Part shown: piece by piece, positions 1-6,601 of the stretch
How the letters are laid out: each line of letters begins with the position of its first letter
Numbering within the stretch: the first letter of the stretch is position 1
Source: an uncultured Bacteroidales bacterium
GTDB lineage: Bacteria; Bacteroidota; Bacteroidia; Bacteroidales; Paludibacteraceae
Reading direction: 5' to 3'
NCBI GenBank assembly: GCA_946615455.1
Contig: CAMOHN010000032.1
Location: 1 to 9,258 of the forward strand
DNA: 9,258 nucleotides
Program-made: the position numbers and the translations under genes
The notes under the pieces: model-generated
What the model saw: the letters and a program-made list of their open reading frames with translations, nothing else
The model's database searches: none
What the model was told of the DNA's origin: nothing

Positions 1-188
1 ACTATTGGATCCTGACCCTCACCCGCGGCCTGCACACCAATCTGGTGCTCAAACGAAACACAACCACCACTACCGATATACAGTCGCCTGCCGCAGCTCA
101 ACACAGCAGCAAGGTAATGCGCGACGGACAATTATACATCCTGCGTGACGGACGGCTGTACAATGTCCTTGGCGGAAGCGTCGAATAA
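1..188 (+). CDS. C-terminal fragment of a probable secreted or surface protein
   Basis: The frame starting at position 3 is open from the window edge to a TAA at 186-188 and encodes about 61 residues. No start is present, so this is the 3' end of a larger gene. The tail reads KVMRDGQLYILRDGRLYNV and ends LGGSVE. Bacteroidales secreted and surface proteins often finish with this kind of short KxxxDGQLYIxRDGxxYNxxG segment, after a low-complexity Thr/Ala/Gln linker like the one seen here (RNTTTTTDIQ, then SPAAAQHSS). The tail contains an imperfect tandem repeat, RDGQLYIL followed by RDGRLYNV, also visible in the DNA at about 119-166. The body of the protein is missing, so no function can be given. 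Identification of the tail is by resemblance; the reading frame is seen directly. Confidence 0.6.
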   Translation, partial: YWILTLTRGLHTNLVLKRNTTTTTDIQSPAAAQHSSKVMRDGQLYILRDGRLYNVLGGSVE

Positions 189-225
189 GGACTGACAACA
201 TTGTCGATTACAACAACAAAACAAT

Positions 226-654
226 ATGCTTAAACACATTCTTTCCATTTCCGGCAAACCCGGATTGTACAAACTCCTGACAAGGGGAAACAACATGCTG
301 GTGGTCGAATCGCTGGTTGACCACAAGCGCATGCCCTCACACAACCGTGACAAAATCATCTCGCTGGGCGATGTGTCCATGTACACCACCGGCGATGACA
401 TAGCCCTGAGCGAAGTACTCACTCGTTTAGGCGAGAAACAGAACCTGCAACCCGTGACCATGGACTTGAAAAAAGCCTCACCCGACGAGTTGCGCACCTT
501 CTTTGCAGAAGTGCTGCCCGAGTTCGACCGTGACCGTGTCTATCCCACCGACATCAAGAAACTGCTGCAGTGGTACAACATCCTCATAGCCGCCGGCATT
601 ACCGACTTCAGCGTTGAGGAAGAAGAAACCAACGAAGAGGCAAAGAAAGATTGA
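226..654 (+). CDS. DUF5606 domain protein
   Basis: A 142-residue soluble protein. The N-terminal third (MLKHILSISGKPGLYKLL, then VVESLVDHKRMP and ISLGDVSMYT, residues 1-54) is the hallmark of DUF5606, a family I know only from Bacteroidetes and without an established biochemical role. Residues 86-125 (SPDELRTFFAEVLPEFDRDRVY, then KKLLQWYNILIAAG) form the conserved C-terminal helical part. The protein ends in an acidic, lysine-flecked tail (EEEETNEEAKKD). There is no signal peptide or membrane segment. The ATG lies 37 nt after the preceding stop, with no Shine-Dalgarno sequence and an A/C-rich leader, which is normal for this phylum. Its TGA overlaps the TTG start of the nif3 gene (TTGA), so the two are probably translationally coupled. 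Function unknown; family assignment fairly sure. Confidence 0.85.
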   Translation: MLKHILSISGKPGLYKLLTRGNNMLVVESLVDHKRMPSHNRDKIISLGDVSMYTTGDDIALSEVLTRLGEKQNLQPVTMDLKKASPDELRTFFAEVLPEFDRDRVYPTDIKKLLQWYNILIAAGITDFSVEEEETNEEAKKD

Positions 655-1421
655 ATCTCTCAGACATCATACAGCTCATTGAATCGGTAGCCCCGCTCAC
701 GCGACAGGAAGCGTGGGACAATTCGGGGTTACAGGTCGGTCAGCGCGACATGCTCGTTGAGAGCGTGTTGCTCACCACTGATGTGACCCTGCCAGTCGTT
801 CAGGAAGCCATCGACCGCCACTGCCAGCTCATCGTGTCACACCACCCGCTGCTCTATCACGGACTGAAACACATAGTGGGAGACACCGAGCAGGAACGCT
901 GTGTCATGGCTGCCATTGAGCACCACATCGCCATCTACTCGGCTCACACTTCGATGGATAACTATATCCACGGCGTCAGCGGTGAGATGGCACAACGCAT
1001 CGGACTGAACAATTATCGCGTGCTGGTGCCGCAAGACGATAGTCAATACGGACTCGGGGTCATCGGGCGCTATGACAAGCCCATTGTTTTTGAGCATTTG
1101 TTGCAACGCCTCAAGACGGCATTCTCTGCTGAGTGGCTGCGATATATACCGCCCGTCAAGGACGAGGTGCAGACCATTGCCCTTTGCGGCGGAGCCGGTA
1201 GCGAGTTCATGGAACAAGCCATCCACCAAGGTGCCGATGTGTTCGTCTCGGCAGACTTCAAGTACCATGCCATGCAACCCGCCGTAGGACGGATAGGCAT
1301 TGTCGATATGGACCACTGGGTGAGCGAACACTTCACGCGCGATGTCTTCCACAGGCTGCTGGAAGGACAAGTCAGTACCTGCATTGCACAAACCGACCAC
1401 AGCCCGGTGCACTATTACTGA
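651..1421 (+). CDS. Nif3-like (DUF34) dinuclear-metal protein, short form
   Basis: A 256-residue member of the Nif3/DUF34 family, toroidal hexamers holding a two-metal site. GTP cyclohydrolase-like activity or metal trafficking has been proposed, but the role is unsettled. Expected metal ligands are visible: His64-His65 in SHHPLLYHG, His99 and Asp103 in SAHTSMDNY, and His222 with Glu226 in DMDHWVSEHFT. The N-terminus AWDNSGLQVG (21-30) is diagnostic. The TTG at 651 gives the usual family N-terminus (MNLSDIIQLIESVAPL) and overlaps the upstream stop as TTGA; no in-frame ATG lies close by. At 256 residues it resembles compact E. coli YbgI. It lacks the roughly 100-residue PII/CutA-like insert of the ~365-residue forms I associate with many Firmicutes and Bacteroidetes: residue 126 runs directly into GLGVIGRYDKP (134-144). 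The zinc-ribbon gene follows after 43 nt, a common pairing in this phylum. Confidence 0.92.
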   Translation: MNLSDIIQLIESVAPLTRQEAWDNSGLQVGQRDMLVESVLLTTDVTLPVVQEAIDRHCQLIVSHHPLLYHGLKHIVGDTEQERCVMAAIEHHIAIYSAHTSMDNYIHGVSGEMAQRIGLNNYRVLVPQDDSQYGLGVIGRYDKPIVFEHLLQRLKTAFSAEWLRYIPPVKDEVQTIALCGGAGSEFMEQAIHQGADVFVSADFKYHAMQPAVGRIGIVDMDHWVSEHFTRDVFHRLLEGQVSTCIAQTDHSPVHYY

Positions 1422-1464
1422 AACCCATAAACCAACGAATAAGAAACTACTAAAACTATAATTT

Positions 1465-2208
1465 ATGGCAAAAAAAGACGAAAAAGAGCTGACCATTGAG
1501 GAAAAACTCAAGGCACTCTACGAACTGCAAGCCGTTGATTCCAAAATCGATGAGTTGCGCATCCTGACGGGCGAACTGCCCCAAGAGGTCAAGGATATGA
1601 GCGACGAGGTGGAAGGTCTGAAAACGCGTCTGCAGAACATTGAGAATGACATCAAGGAATGTGAAACCCAGATCTCGGACCACCGTGTTCGCATCGAGAA
1701 CGCCAATGCCGCTATCTCACGCTACAAAGAGCAACAAGACAATGTGCGCAACAACCGCGAATATGACAACCTGAGCAAAGAGATTGAGTTCCAGCAACTG
1801 GACATCGAACTGAGCCAGAAGAAAATCAAGAACTTCACTGCCGAGTTAGAGTCACGCCGCGAAGAAAAAGGCAAGACCGTCACCGAGATTGAAGAGAAGA
1901 CCGTTGACCTGAACCAGAAAAAGGCAGACCTCGAATCCATTTTGGAAGAGACCAAGGCCGAGACCGAAACGCTCATGATTCGCTCCACCCAGTTGGAAGC
2001 CAACATTGACGACCGTCTGCTGGCAGCCTTCAAGCGCATCCGCAAGAATGCCCACAACGGTTTGGCAGTAGTCAAGATTGAGCGCGACAGTTGCGGTGGT
2101 TGCCACAGCAAGATCCCTGCACAGCGTCAGTTGGACATCCGTCAGCACAAGAAAATCATTGTCTGCGAATTCTGCGGCCGCATCTTGGTGGACGCTGACA
2201 TGGAATGA
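1465..2208 (+). CDS. Coiled-coil C4-type zinc-ribbon protein
   Basis: A 247-residue protein. Residues 8-195 are a long, highly charged helical region with heptad character (for example ELQAVDSKIDELRIL and LKTRLQNIENDIKE), expected to fold as an antiparallel coiled-coil hairpin. Residues 210-237 form a zinc ribbon with ligands Cys210, Cys213 (CGGC), Cys234 and Cys237 (CEFC). This is the architecture of the zf-RING_7 family; H. pylori HP0958, which affects RpoN stability and flagellar mRNA, is the best-known member. Nothing flagellar is present here, so that role should not be transferred; a nucleic-acid-binding or adaptor role is only an inference. The ATG follows an A/T-rich stretch (actataattt). 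The 43-nt gap after nif3 holds no clear TAnnTTTG promoter, suggesting one transcript. Its TGA overlaps the next start as ATGA. Confidence 0.92.
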   Translation: MAKKDEKELTIEEKLKALYELQAVDSKIDELRILTGELPQEVKDMSDEVEGLKTRLQNIENDIKECETQISDHRVRIENANAAISRYKEQQDNVRNNREYDNLSKEIEFQQLDIELSQKKIKNFTAELESRREEKGKTVTEIEEKTVDLNQKKADLESILEETKAETETLMIRSTQLEANIDDRLLAAFKRIRKNAHNGLAVVKIERDSCGGCHSKIPAQRQLDIRQHKKIIVCEFCGRILVDADME

Positions 2209-2615
2209 TTCCGCTGCTTTTGTTCGTAGCCCTCGGGGTGGTCATTCTGGTGTTGTTCGAATGGCGTGAACGACATCGCACCCCCGAGCAGGCTTCAACA
2301 CCAACACCTGCACCCGACCCGTCCTGCTGCGGACAGCACTTGGTTTGCGAACGCGACGCCATACTACACGCCATGGATCAACCCGTCTATTTTGACGACG
2401 AGGAACTGGATGCCTATGCCGACATAGCCGCCGACCAACTCAGTGCTCAAGCCGCCAATGACATACGCGAAGTGTTCCGCTCGCTACAGGAAAAAGAGGT
2501 CACGGACTGGGTTCGCAGCATGCAAATGCGCCGTATAGCCCTGCCCGACGATGTGCGCGAAGAAGCTCTGCTCATCGTCCGCGAGCAGCGGCAACACGCA
2601 GCTGATGGGCATTGA
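2205..2615 (+). CDS. Small membrane-anchored conserved Bacteroidetes protein
   Basis: A 136-residue protein. Residues 3-20 form one hydrophobic N-terminal segment (PLLLFVALGVVILVLFEW), followed by RERHR and a Pro/Thr-rich linker. This predicts a single-pass inner-membrane anchor with the rest in the cytoplasm. The conserved part has a cysteine cluster (CCGQHLVCE, Cys41, Cys42, Cys48), an acidic patch (FDDEELD, 63-69) and a helical C-terminus (EVTDWVRSMQMRRIALPDDVREEALLIV). I recall similar short Bacteroidetes proteins sometimes labelled 'phospholipase', but no lipase motif is visible and I do not adopt that name. The cysteines could bind metal. The gene overlaps the zinc-ribbon gene by 4 nt (ATGA). 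Its last 44 bases overlap the 3' end of the convergent transporter gene. Function unknown. Confidence 0.8.
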   Translation: MIPLLLFVALGVVILVLFEWRERHRTPEQASTPTPAPDPSCCGQHLVCERDAILHAMDQPVYFDDEELDAYADIAADQLSAQAANDIREVFRSLQEKEVTDWVRSMQMRRIALPDDVREEALLIVREQRQHAADGH

Positions 2616-3597
2616 ACAGGTTCTGCACAATCATATAAACCGCCGGTCCAAGCGCGGCTAACGGAGAGAGATACGCCCCTGCCATCCAAATGGCAAGGGT
2701 CGTATTTTTTTGTCCCAATGCCTGACCTGCCGTCACCCTTGATATACCTTGCGGTGTCTTGGGAGCCGTGGCAGGATTGATGACCACATCCTGATAGTCT
2801 TTGCCGTGACTCGAAGCCGGAAAATGCCATCCCAACCACCTGCCTATATAGAACTGCATAAAACAGCTCACCGATGCGCCAAGGCAGATACCCAGCACAC
2901 TCAATAACTGATAATGGTCGTATATCAGTTTATATGTAATGTCACCCATCAAGATGACTATAGTGCCCGCCCATAGATAAAAAGGCAACTGAGCCCATCC
3001 GCGTGAAAGAATGAAACGCCGGTCGCTGCCGCGATGTCTTTGGACAGCATCATAACTAAGGCGCAAAGCCCATGCCGCAGCAAACGGGCAGATCAACAAT
3101 GTCCCTACTTTACGCAGTATTAGCCATGCCGCCATACTGAACGAAAAATCCGGCAACGGGTGAATATATGGAAAGAGCAGCGGGACAATAACCACGGTGG
3201 CAAAATTGCTGACCAAGGTGTACATGGTCAGGTTCTGTATGCTGCCGCCTAACTTGCCTGCAATGATGGGTGCAGCCGTGGCTGTGGGCATGATGAAACA
3301 CAGCATCACACTCTCGGCTACAGCAGCGTCTTCCAACAGCGGAAACAGCGGTTGGAGCACATGCAACAAGCCATAAGCACCTATACCCGCCACCACCTGA
3401 ACAGCCAGAGCCAGACCATGCCACACATGCAGCCGCAAGTCCAAAGGATTGACCTTGCAGAAAGTGAAAAACAGCATGAAGAATATCAGATGGGGCAATG
3501 CCGGTGTCCAGTGCCTGAACAACGGAAAGCCTACAGCCCCCACCACAATGGCTATGAACAGAGCTTGACGATTGAGAAAAGACAATAAGGCACGCAT
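2572..3597 (-). CDS. BASS-family (bile acid:sodium symporter-like) transporter
   Basis: A 341-residue polytopic membrane protein with about nine hydrophobic segments (for example 12-28, 35-47, 61-80, 124-146, 155-178, 205-220, 230-250 and 300-330). Family-type motifs are MPTATAAPIIAGKLGGS (103-119) near the first crossover region and TAGQALGQKNTTLAIWMA (289-306) near the second. These place it in the bile acid:Na+ symporter superfamily, in the Bacteroidetes branch that need not carry bile acids; the substrate is unknown. Residues 259-285, a polar stretch (HFPASSHGKDYQ to PKTPQG), look like an extra loop before the second motif. It is the last gene of the minus-strand operon, starting 7 nt after the sugar-transferase stop. 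Its 3' end overlaps the plus-strand gene ending at 2615 by 44 bases, and its coding sequence carries the other operon's terminator. No terminator of its own is evident. Confidence 0.85.
   Translation of the reverse strand: MRALLSFLNRQALFIAIVVGAVGFPLFRHWTPALPHLIFFMLFFTFCKVNPLDLRLHVWHGLALAVQVVAGIGAYGLLHVLQPLFPLLEDAAVAESVMLCFIMPTATAAPIIAGKLGGSIQNLTMYTLVSNFATVVIVPLLFPYIHPLPDFSFSMAAWLILRKVGTLLICPFAAAWALRLSYDAVQRHRGSDRRFILSRGWAQLPFYLWAGTIVILMGDITYKLIYDHYQLLSVLGICLGASVSCFMQFYIGRWLGWHFPASSHGKDYQDVVINPATAPKTPQGISRVTAGQALGQKNTTLAIWMAGAYLSPLAALGPAVYMIVQNLFNAHQLRVAAARGR
2671..2711 (+). terminator. Rho-independent terminator of the plus-strand operon, inside a convergent CDS
   Basis: The left arm ATACGCCCCTGCCAT (2671-2685) and right arm ATGGCAAGGGTCGTAT (2690-2705) pair around a CCAA loop with one C/T mismatch and one bulged A (about 14 base pairs). 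A run of seven T follows on the plus strand (2705-2711). It lies 56 nt after the stop at 2615, so it can terminate the four-gene plus-strand operon. The same bases encode part of GQKNTTLAIWMAGAY in the transporter on the other strand. On that strand the hairpin is not followed by a U tract, so it should act in one direction only. Confidence 0.75.
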
Positions 3598-3604
3598 AAA
3601 AGAC

Positions 3605-5107
3605 TCAGGCAGAATGCATTCGCTTGAACAAAATGGAATAAACAGTCATAAAGAAATAGCGGATATCGGTCAGCACCGGATGGAGGAAATAGGCATCCAG
3701 ATACTTGTTCTCTGACGCATAGAGTTCGTCAAAGGTCTTGGGGTGGTCTATATAGAAAGGTGGAATCAAGCCCGGCTTGGTGCGGGTACGCTTCTGTTGC
3801 AGTTCCTTCGGATAGGTGTCGAACATGGTTCGCGACAAAGGGCGTATGCCCACCAGTTTCATATCCCCTTTGAGCCAGTTAAGCAGCATAGGCAGCTCGT
3901 CTAACCAGTATCGGCGCATGAAACGCCCCCAGGTGGTTATTCGCCAGTCGTCGTCGCTCTTGTCGGCAATGTTCATGCCTCCGCGAGCGTCGAACACATA
4001 CTTCTGTATATACTCGGCATAGGGGTGCATCGTACGGAACTTATAGACATAGACTATCTCCTCGTTCCGGCTCACACGAGGCAACTTGATGAGCGGACCA
4101 TAGACCTTGATTTGCTCTTGCTCATAGGGTTGCTTTACACGACGGGCAAAGATATACTCAATATGCCCCATGGGCACGATGTCCTCTACCTCGAACCCAC
4201 AGTAGTACAACCTGCCCAGCACCTCGGTCTTGGTCAGCACACGCTTCTTGCCACGGGTGATATCATAGTACAGACGACTCATGAGCAACAAGCGAGGCAA
4301 CACACGACGAAACACAAACCATGTAAAATACACCACATAGCGTATGCCCCATGGATAGGATTGCAAGATCTTGTTCTTCACATAGTCCTGCGGCCGGTAG
4401 CAACACACATAGTGCCCATTATCGGGCAGCTTTTGGTTGACTATACAGAAGCGTTTGTTGATACCTTTGGCATCGTTCAGCAGGGTCATATCCACCAGCG
4501 TGTCGTACTGATAGTCGTTGATTTGCAGGAACGAGAAGCGGTCGCGATTGGCTACCACCTTGGTGCGGCGGTTGTCCAGACGGGCACGCTCTAAAAGCAT
4601 TTGGTAGTCTTCTTCGGTAGTGAGGGACAACACCGCATCGTGCACCGTACGCAATGACTCAGCCGAACGAGGCATGTCGGGATTCTTGACCACAGCGTTT
4701 TCACGATGCTCAATCTCCTGAACAGGCACGGTCATGTTGAGAGCATACTTATAGTAGTGCTTAATGAGCGACGCTACCAGATCAACAATCATCACCACAC
4801 CCACCATCCACAGCACGGCAGGCATGGAGAACGAATAGGGCAAGCTGGGCAACACCAACCATACAACCAGCATCAAAACTCCGCCGATGACCAACTGTAT
4901 CAACACCTCCTGCCAGAACCACAACTCTTTGTACGAGTGCTTGTACCTTCCTGTGAGCAATCCCAGCAGGCACCATACCACCATCATAGCGGCAAACAAG
5001 ACGATATACTGCACAATGGCTACTTTTTGTGTCAGCAGTCGCCAGAAGATGTATAACGTGGCACACAGCACCCACAACAAAATGTCATTACCTATCCTTC
5101 TGCCCAT
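3605..5107 (-). CDS. Polyprenyl-phosphate sugar transferase with N-terminal membrane domain
   Basis: A 500-residue protein that should transfer a phospho-sugar from a nucleotide sugar to undecaprenyl phosphate at the inner membrane, starting a surface glycan. Order of parts: four hydrophobic helices (about 8-25, 31-52, 66-88, 95-116); a soluble linker; a middle region (about 205-325) resembling the C-terminal half of a methyltransferase-type Rossmann fold (GHYVCCYRP, LTKTEVLGRLYYCGFEVEDI, IEYIFARR); and the bacterial sugar-transferase core (about 350-475). The core shows VYKFRTM (354-360), the catalytic Asp403-Glu404 pair in WLDELPMLLNWLKGDMKLVG, IRPLS and KPGLIPPFY. The usual KRxFDIxxS re-entrant helix just before the core is absent, replaced by QIKVYGPLIKLPRVSRNEE. 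I recall this layout from other Bacteroidetes proteins. The ATG sits inside the deacetylase gene (16-nt overlap), indicating coupling. The sugar substrate is unknown. Confidence 0.88.
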   Translation of the reverse strand: MGRRIGNDILLWVLCATLYIFWRLLTQKVAIVQYIVLFAAMMVVWCLLGLLTGRYKHSYKELWFWQEVLIQLVIGGVLMLVVWLVLPSLPYSFSMPAVLWMVGVVMIVDLVASLIKHYYKYALNMTVPVQEIEHRENAVVKNPDMPRSAESLRTVHDAVLSLTTEEDYQMLLERARLDNRRTKVVANRDRFSFLQINDYQYDTLVDMTLLNDAKGINKRFCIVNQKLPDNGHYVCCYRPQDYVKNKILQSYPWGIRYVVYFTWFVFRRVLPRLLLMSRLYYDITRGKKRVLTKTEVLGRLYYCGFEVEDIVPMGHIEYIFARRVKQPYEQEQIKVYGPLIKLPRVSRNEEIVYVYKFRTMHPYAEYIQKYVFDARGGMNIADKSDDDWRITTWGRFMRRYWLDELPMLLNWLKGDMKLVGIRPLSRTMFDTYPKELQQKRTRTKPGLIPPFYIDHPKTFDELYASENKYLDAYFLHPVLTDIRYFFMTVYSILFKRMHSA

Positions 5108-5901
5108 AGTAGTATGCGTTTAATCAGGTTCTTACAAGTCTGTGTCATCAACTCGCGCACCCACAGTCCCCTGTGGTCGGTCCACCGTTGCGGATGGGTC
5201 GTAATCATGACGGCGGGCAGGTTCATGCCGGGCAAACGCGCAATGATGTCGTCCGTGGTGTGGAACACCTTGCCCTCGCGGCACCAGCGATCTTGCTCGC
5301 TCACCTTGTCACGCACCGACACACGAAATCCGTCCCACCGTCTGCCTGTGTCGGTCAGATAAAAGACCTCACGAAAATCAATGTCGAAATACGGTTCGCC
5401 CAAAATGCCGTATTGGTGGTAATCTGCCGTTTTCCATAAGTCGCGACCGTCATAACGACTGGTGGGAGCTCCATGCATACAGATGGTCTTGACCGGATAG
5501 AAACGGCGGAAATAGGTCAGCCATTGTTCAAAGTGCGCCAGGGCTTGCTGTGTGTCACCCTGCGCCAAGGCCATGTCTTCATAGTGATAACCTATCTCGT
5601 GCCCCATAGCCGCTATGGCGCGAATGATGTCAGGACGATTCGACTCGGGAATGACACGGAAATAGTAACTCGCCCGTATGCCTAACCCATGCTCCACCTC
5701 GGCTGTGGTGAGGCTGTTGGCTGCACGCAAGTCCACATCGTGCCGTAGCATGATATACTTGTTCCACGGCAAGGCTTCCTGAGGATGTTCATGCCGCCAA
5801 TGGCACACCTCACCAAAAGGAACAAAAATATAACCGGCTTGTTGCAAAGACTGCAACAAGGCTTTGTATTTGACTATGGTAAAATCTCTTTCCACATTCA
5901 T
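5092..5901 (-). CDS. Polysaccharide deacetylase-like (NodB-fold) protein
   Basis: A 269-residue protein with no signal peptide, so probably cytoplasmic. Motifs resemble a divergent carbohydrate-esterase-4/NodB fold: LRHDVD (52-57) in place of the usual TFDDG metal and base motif; HEIGYHYED (101-109), matching the metal-binding His box (His101, His106); MHG (142-144); and a late catalytic-type motif MITTHPQRW (232-240). Proteins of this type occur in O-antigen and exopolysaccharide gene clusters. Removal of an acetyl group from a sugar nucleotide or a lipid-linked sugar is the natural guess, but no substrate is shown by the sequence. The ATG lies 10 nt after the recombinase stop, behind an A/T-rich leader (ATTATTTGAACCAATATACA). 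It overlaps the sugar-transferase start by 16 nt, so the two enzymes probably work on the same intermediate. Confidence 0.82.
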   Translation of the reverse strand: MNVERDFTIVKYKALLQSLQQAGYIFVPFGEVCHWRHEHPQEALPWNKYIMLRHDVDLRAANSLTTAEVEHGLGIRASYYFRVIPESNRPDIIRAIAAMGHEIGYHYEDMALAQGDTQQALAHFEQWLTYFRRFYPVKTICMHGAPTSRYDGRDLWKTADYHQYGILGEPYFDIDFREVFYLTDTGRRWDGFRVSVRDKVSEQDRWCREGKVFHTTDDIIARLPGMNLPAVMITTHPQRWTDHRGLWVRELMTQTCKNLIKRILLWAEG

Positions 5902-5911
5902 GTATATTGGT

Positions 5912-6580
5912 TCAAATAATGATATGCCTTGTGTTCTTCGGTTCGGGTTCCTGCCACCGTCCGCCTATATAGGCTCTTGACTGATTGAGGCGTTTGACAT
6001 AACGCGCTACATCCTTCGGGTCCTGTCCTAAACGAACAGCAATCTGAAACGGGGTCAGTTTTTGCCTAAGGAGCGACTCAATCGTTTCCGGTTTGTGTTG
6101 CGCAGAAGCTGGGTCTGACCGTCTATCCGTCCCTTTTCGCCTGCCCAACTGCACCCCCATGGCCCGACGCAGAGCCAGAGCCTCCTTGGTACGCTGACTG
6201 ATGAGGTTACGCTCAATCTCTGCCGAAAGGCTGAAAGCAAAAGCAAGCACCTTACTCTGCAGATCATCGCCCAAACGGTAACCGTCCTTGATGGTCCACA
6301 CCTTAACACCCTTGTTCAAACAAGTGCTCAAGATCTCCATTATCATGAAGAAACTGCGCCCTAAACGGCTCAATTCCGAGCAAATGATGATATCCCCTTC
6401 CTTGACGCGGTTGAGCAGCAAACCCAACATACGCTTCTGATAAGCCTTGGTGCCGGAAGTGGTTTCCTCTATCCATGTGTTTACCCTCAGTCCGTTCGCC
6501 TTGCAAAACGAACGAATCTCAAAGCGCTGGTTCTCTACTTTCTGTTTGTCGGTCGAGACGCGGATATAGCCATAGACAAT
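5912..6580 (-). CDS. Mpi-type serine recombinase (DNA invertase), non-canonical start
   Basis: A small serine recombinase of 222 residues if initiated at ATT 6580-6578. With that start it begins MVYGYIRVSTDKQKVENQRF, the exact family N-terminus, with catalytic Ser9 after Arg7. It continues with EETTSGTK, the active-site motif SELSRLGR (68-75; Arg72, Arg75), TIKDGYRLGDD, the EIERNLISQRTKEAL E-helix (121-135) and a C-terminal helix-turn-helix (about 167-197). Closest by eye is Mpi of Bacteroides fragilis, which inverts capsule promoters. No ATG, GTG or TTG exists in frame between the stop at 6601-6599 and Met50 (6430), and starting there would remove the catalytic serine. Initiation at AUU, or +1 frameshifting from the nucleotidyltransferase gene, would give a complete enzyme; otherwise the gene has lost its start. 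The body is intact, without stops or frameshifts. It lies 4 nt after the upstream stop and 10 nt before the deacetylase gene, inside the operon. Confidence 0.85.
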   Translation of the reverse strand: MVYGYIRVSTDKQKVENQRFEIRSFCKANGLRVNTWIEETTSGTKAYQKRMLGLLLNRVKEGDIIICSELSRLGRSFFMIMEILSTCLNKGVKVWTIKDGYRLGDDLQSKVLAFAFSLSAEIERNLISQRTKEALALRRAMGVQLGRRKGTDRRSDPASAQHKPETIESLLRQKLTPFQIAVRLGQDPKDVARYVKRLNQSRAYIGGRWQEPEPKNTRHIII

Positions 6581-6584
6581 GCTG

Positions 6585-6601
6585 TTAAAAGCACCTCCTT
6601 A
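6585..6601 (-). promoter_or_regulatory. Candidate prfB-like +1 frameshift site / strong Shine-Dalgarno
   Basis: Read on the minus strand, the end of the nucleotidyltransferase gene is AGG AGG TGC TTT TAA C. A Shine-Dalgarno core, a 3-nt spacer, a slippery UUU codon and a stop followed by C is the same geometry as the prfB frameshift site (AGG GGG TAT CTT TGA C). A +1 slip from UUU to the overlapping UUU enters the recombinase frame, which then reads F-N-S-I-V-YGYIRVST. The AGGAGG could equally be a ribosome-binding site for the ATT at 6580, although 13 nt is a long spacing. Other genes here have no such purine-rich site. The pattern is seen; its function is inference. Confidence 0.4.

Noticed and set aside
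1422..1464. Promoter in the gap before the zinc-ribbon gene
   Set aside because: The gap is A/T-rich but has no TTTG or TAnnTTTG; operon read-through is more likely.
837..1511. 224-residue minus-strand open frame
   Set aside because: Antisense to the Nif3 gene, which has all its metal ligands; no family resemblance.
2480..2571. Possible minus-strand terminator after the transporter gene
   Set aside because: A run of five T is present on the minus strand, but the preceding stems are only 3-4 bp; not convincing.
4025..4594. 189-residue plus-strand open frame
   Set aside because: It lies wholly opposite the sugar-transferase gene, whose motifs are clear; the His/Gln/Leu-rich product looks like antisense reading of real codons.
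5912..6430. Recombinase starting at ATG 6430 (172 residues)
   Set aside because: It would lack YGYIRVST with the catalytic serine, while the 50 upstream codons in the same frame encode that domain perfectly.
6028..6518. AAACGAAC-type words at about 6029-6037 and 6507-6516 as possible invertase sites
   Set aside because: Both are short, in the same orientation and within the recombinase coding sequence; too weak to call recombination sites, and they would not invert a promoter.
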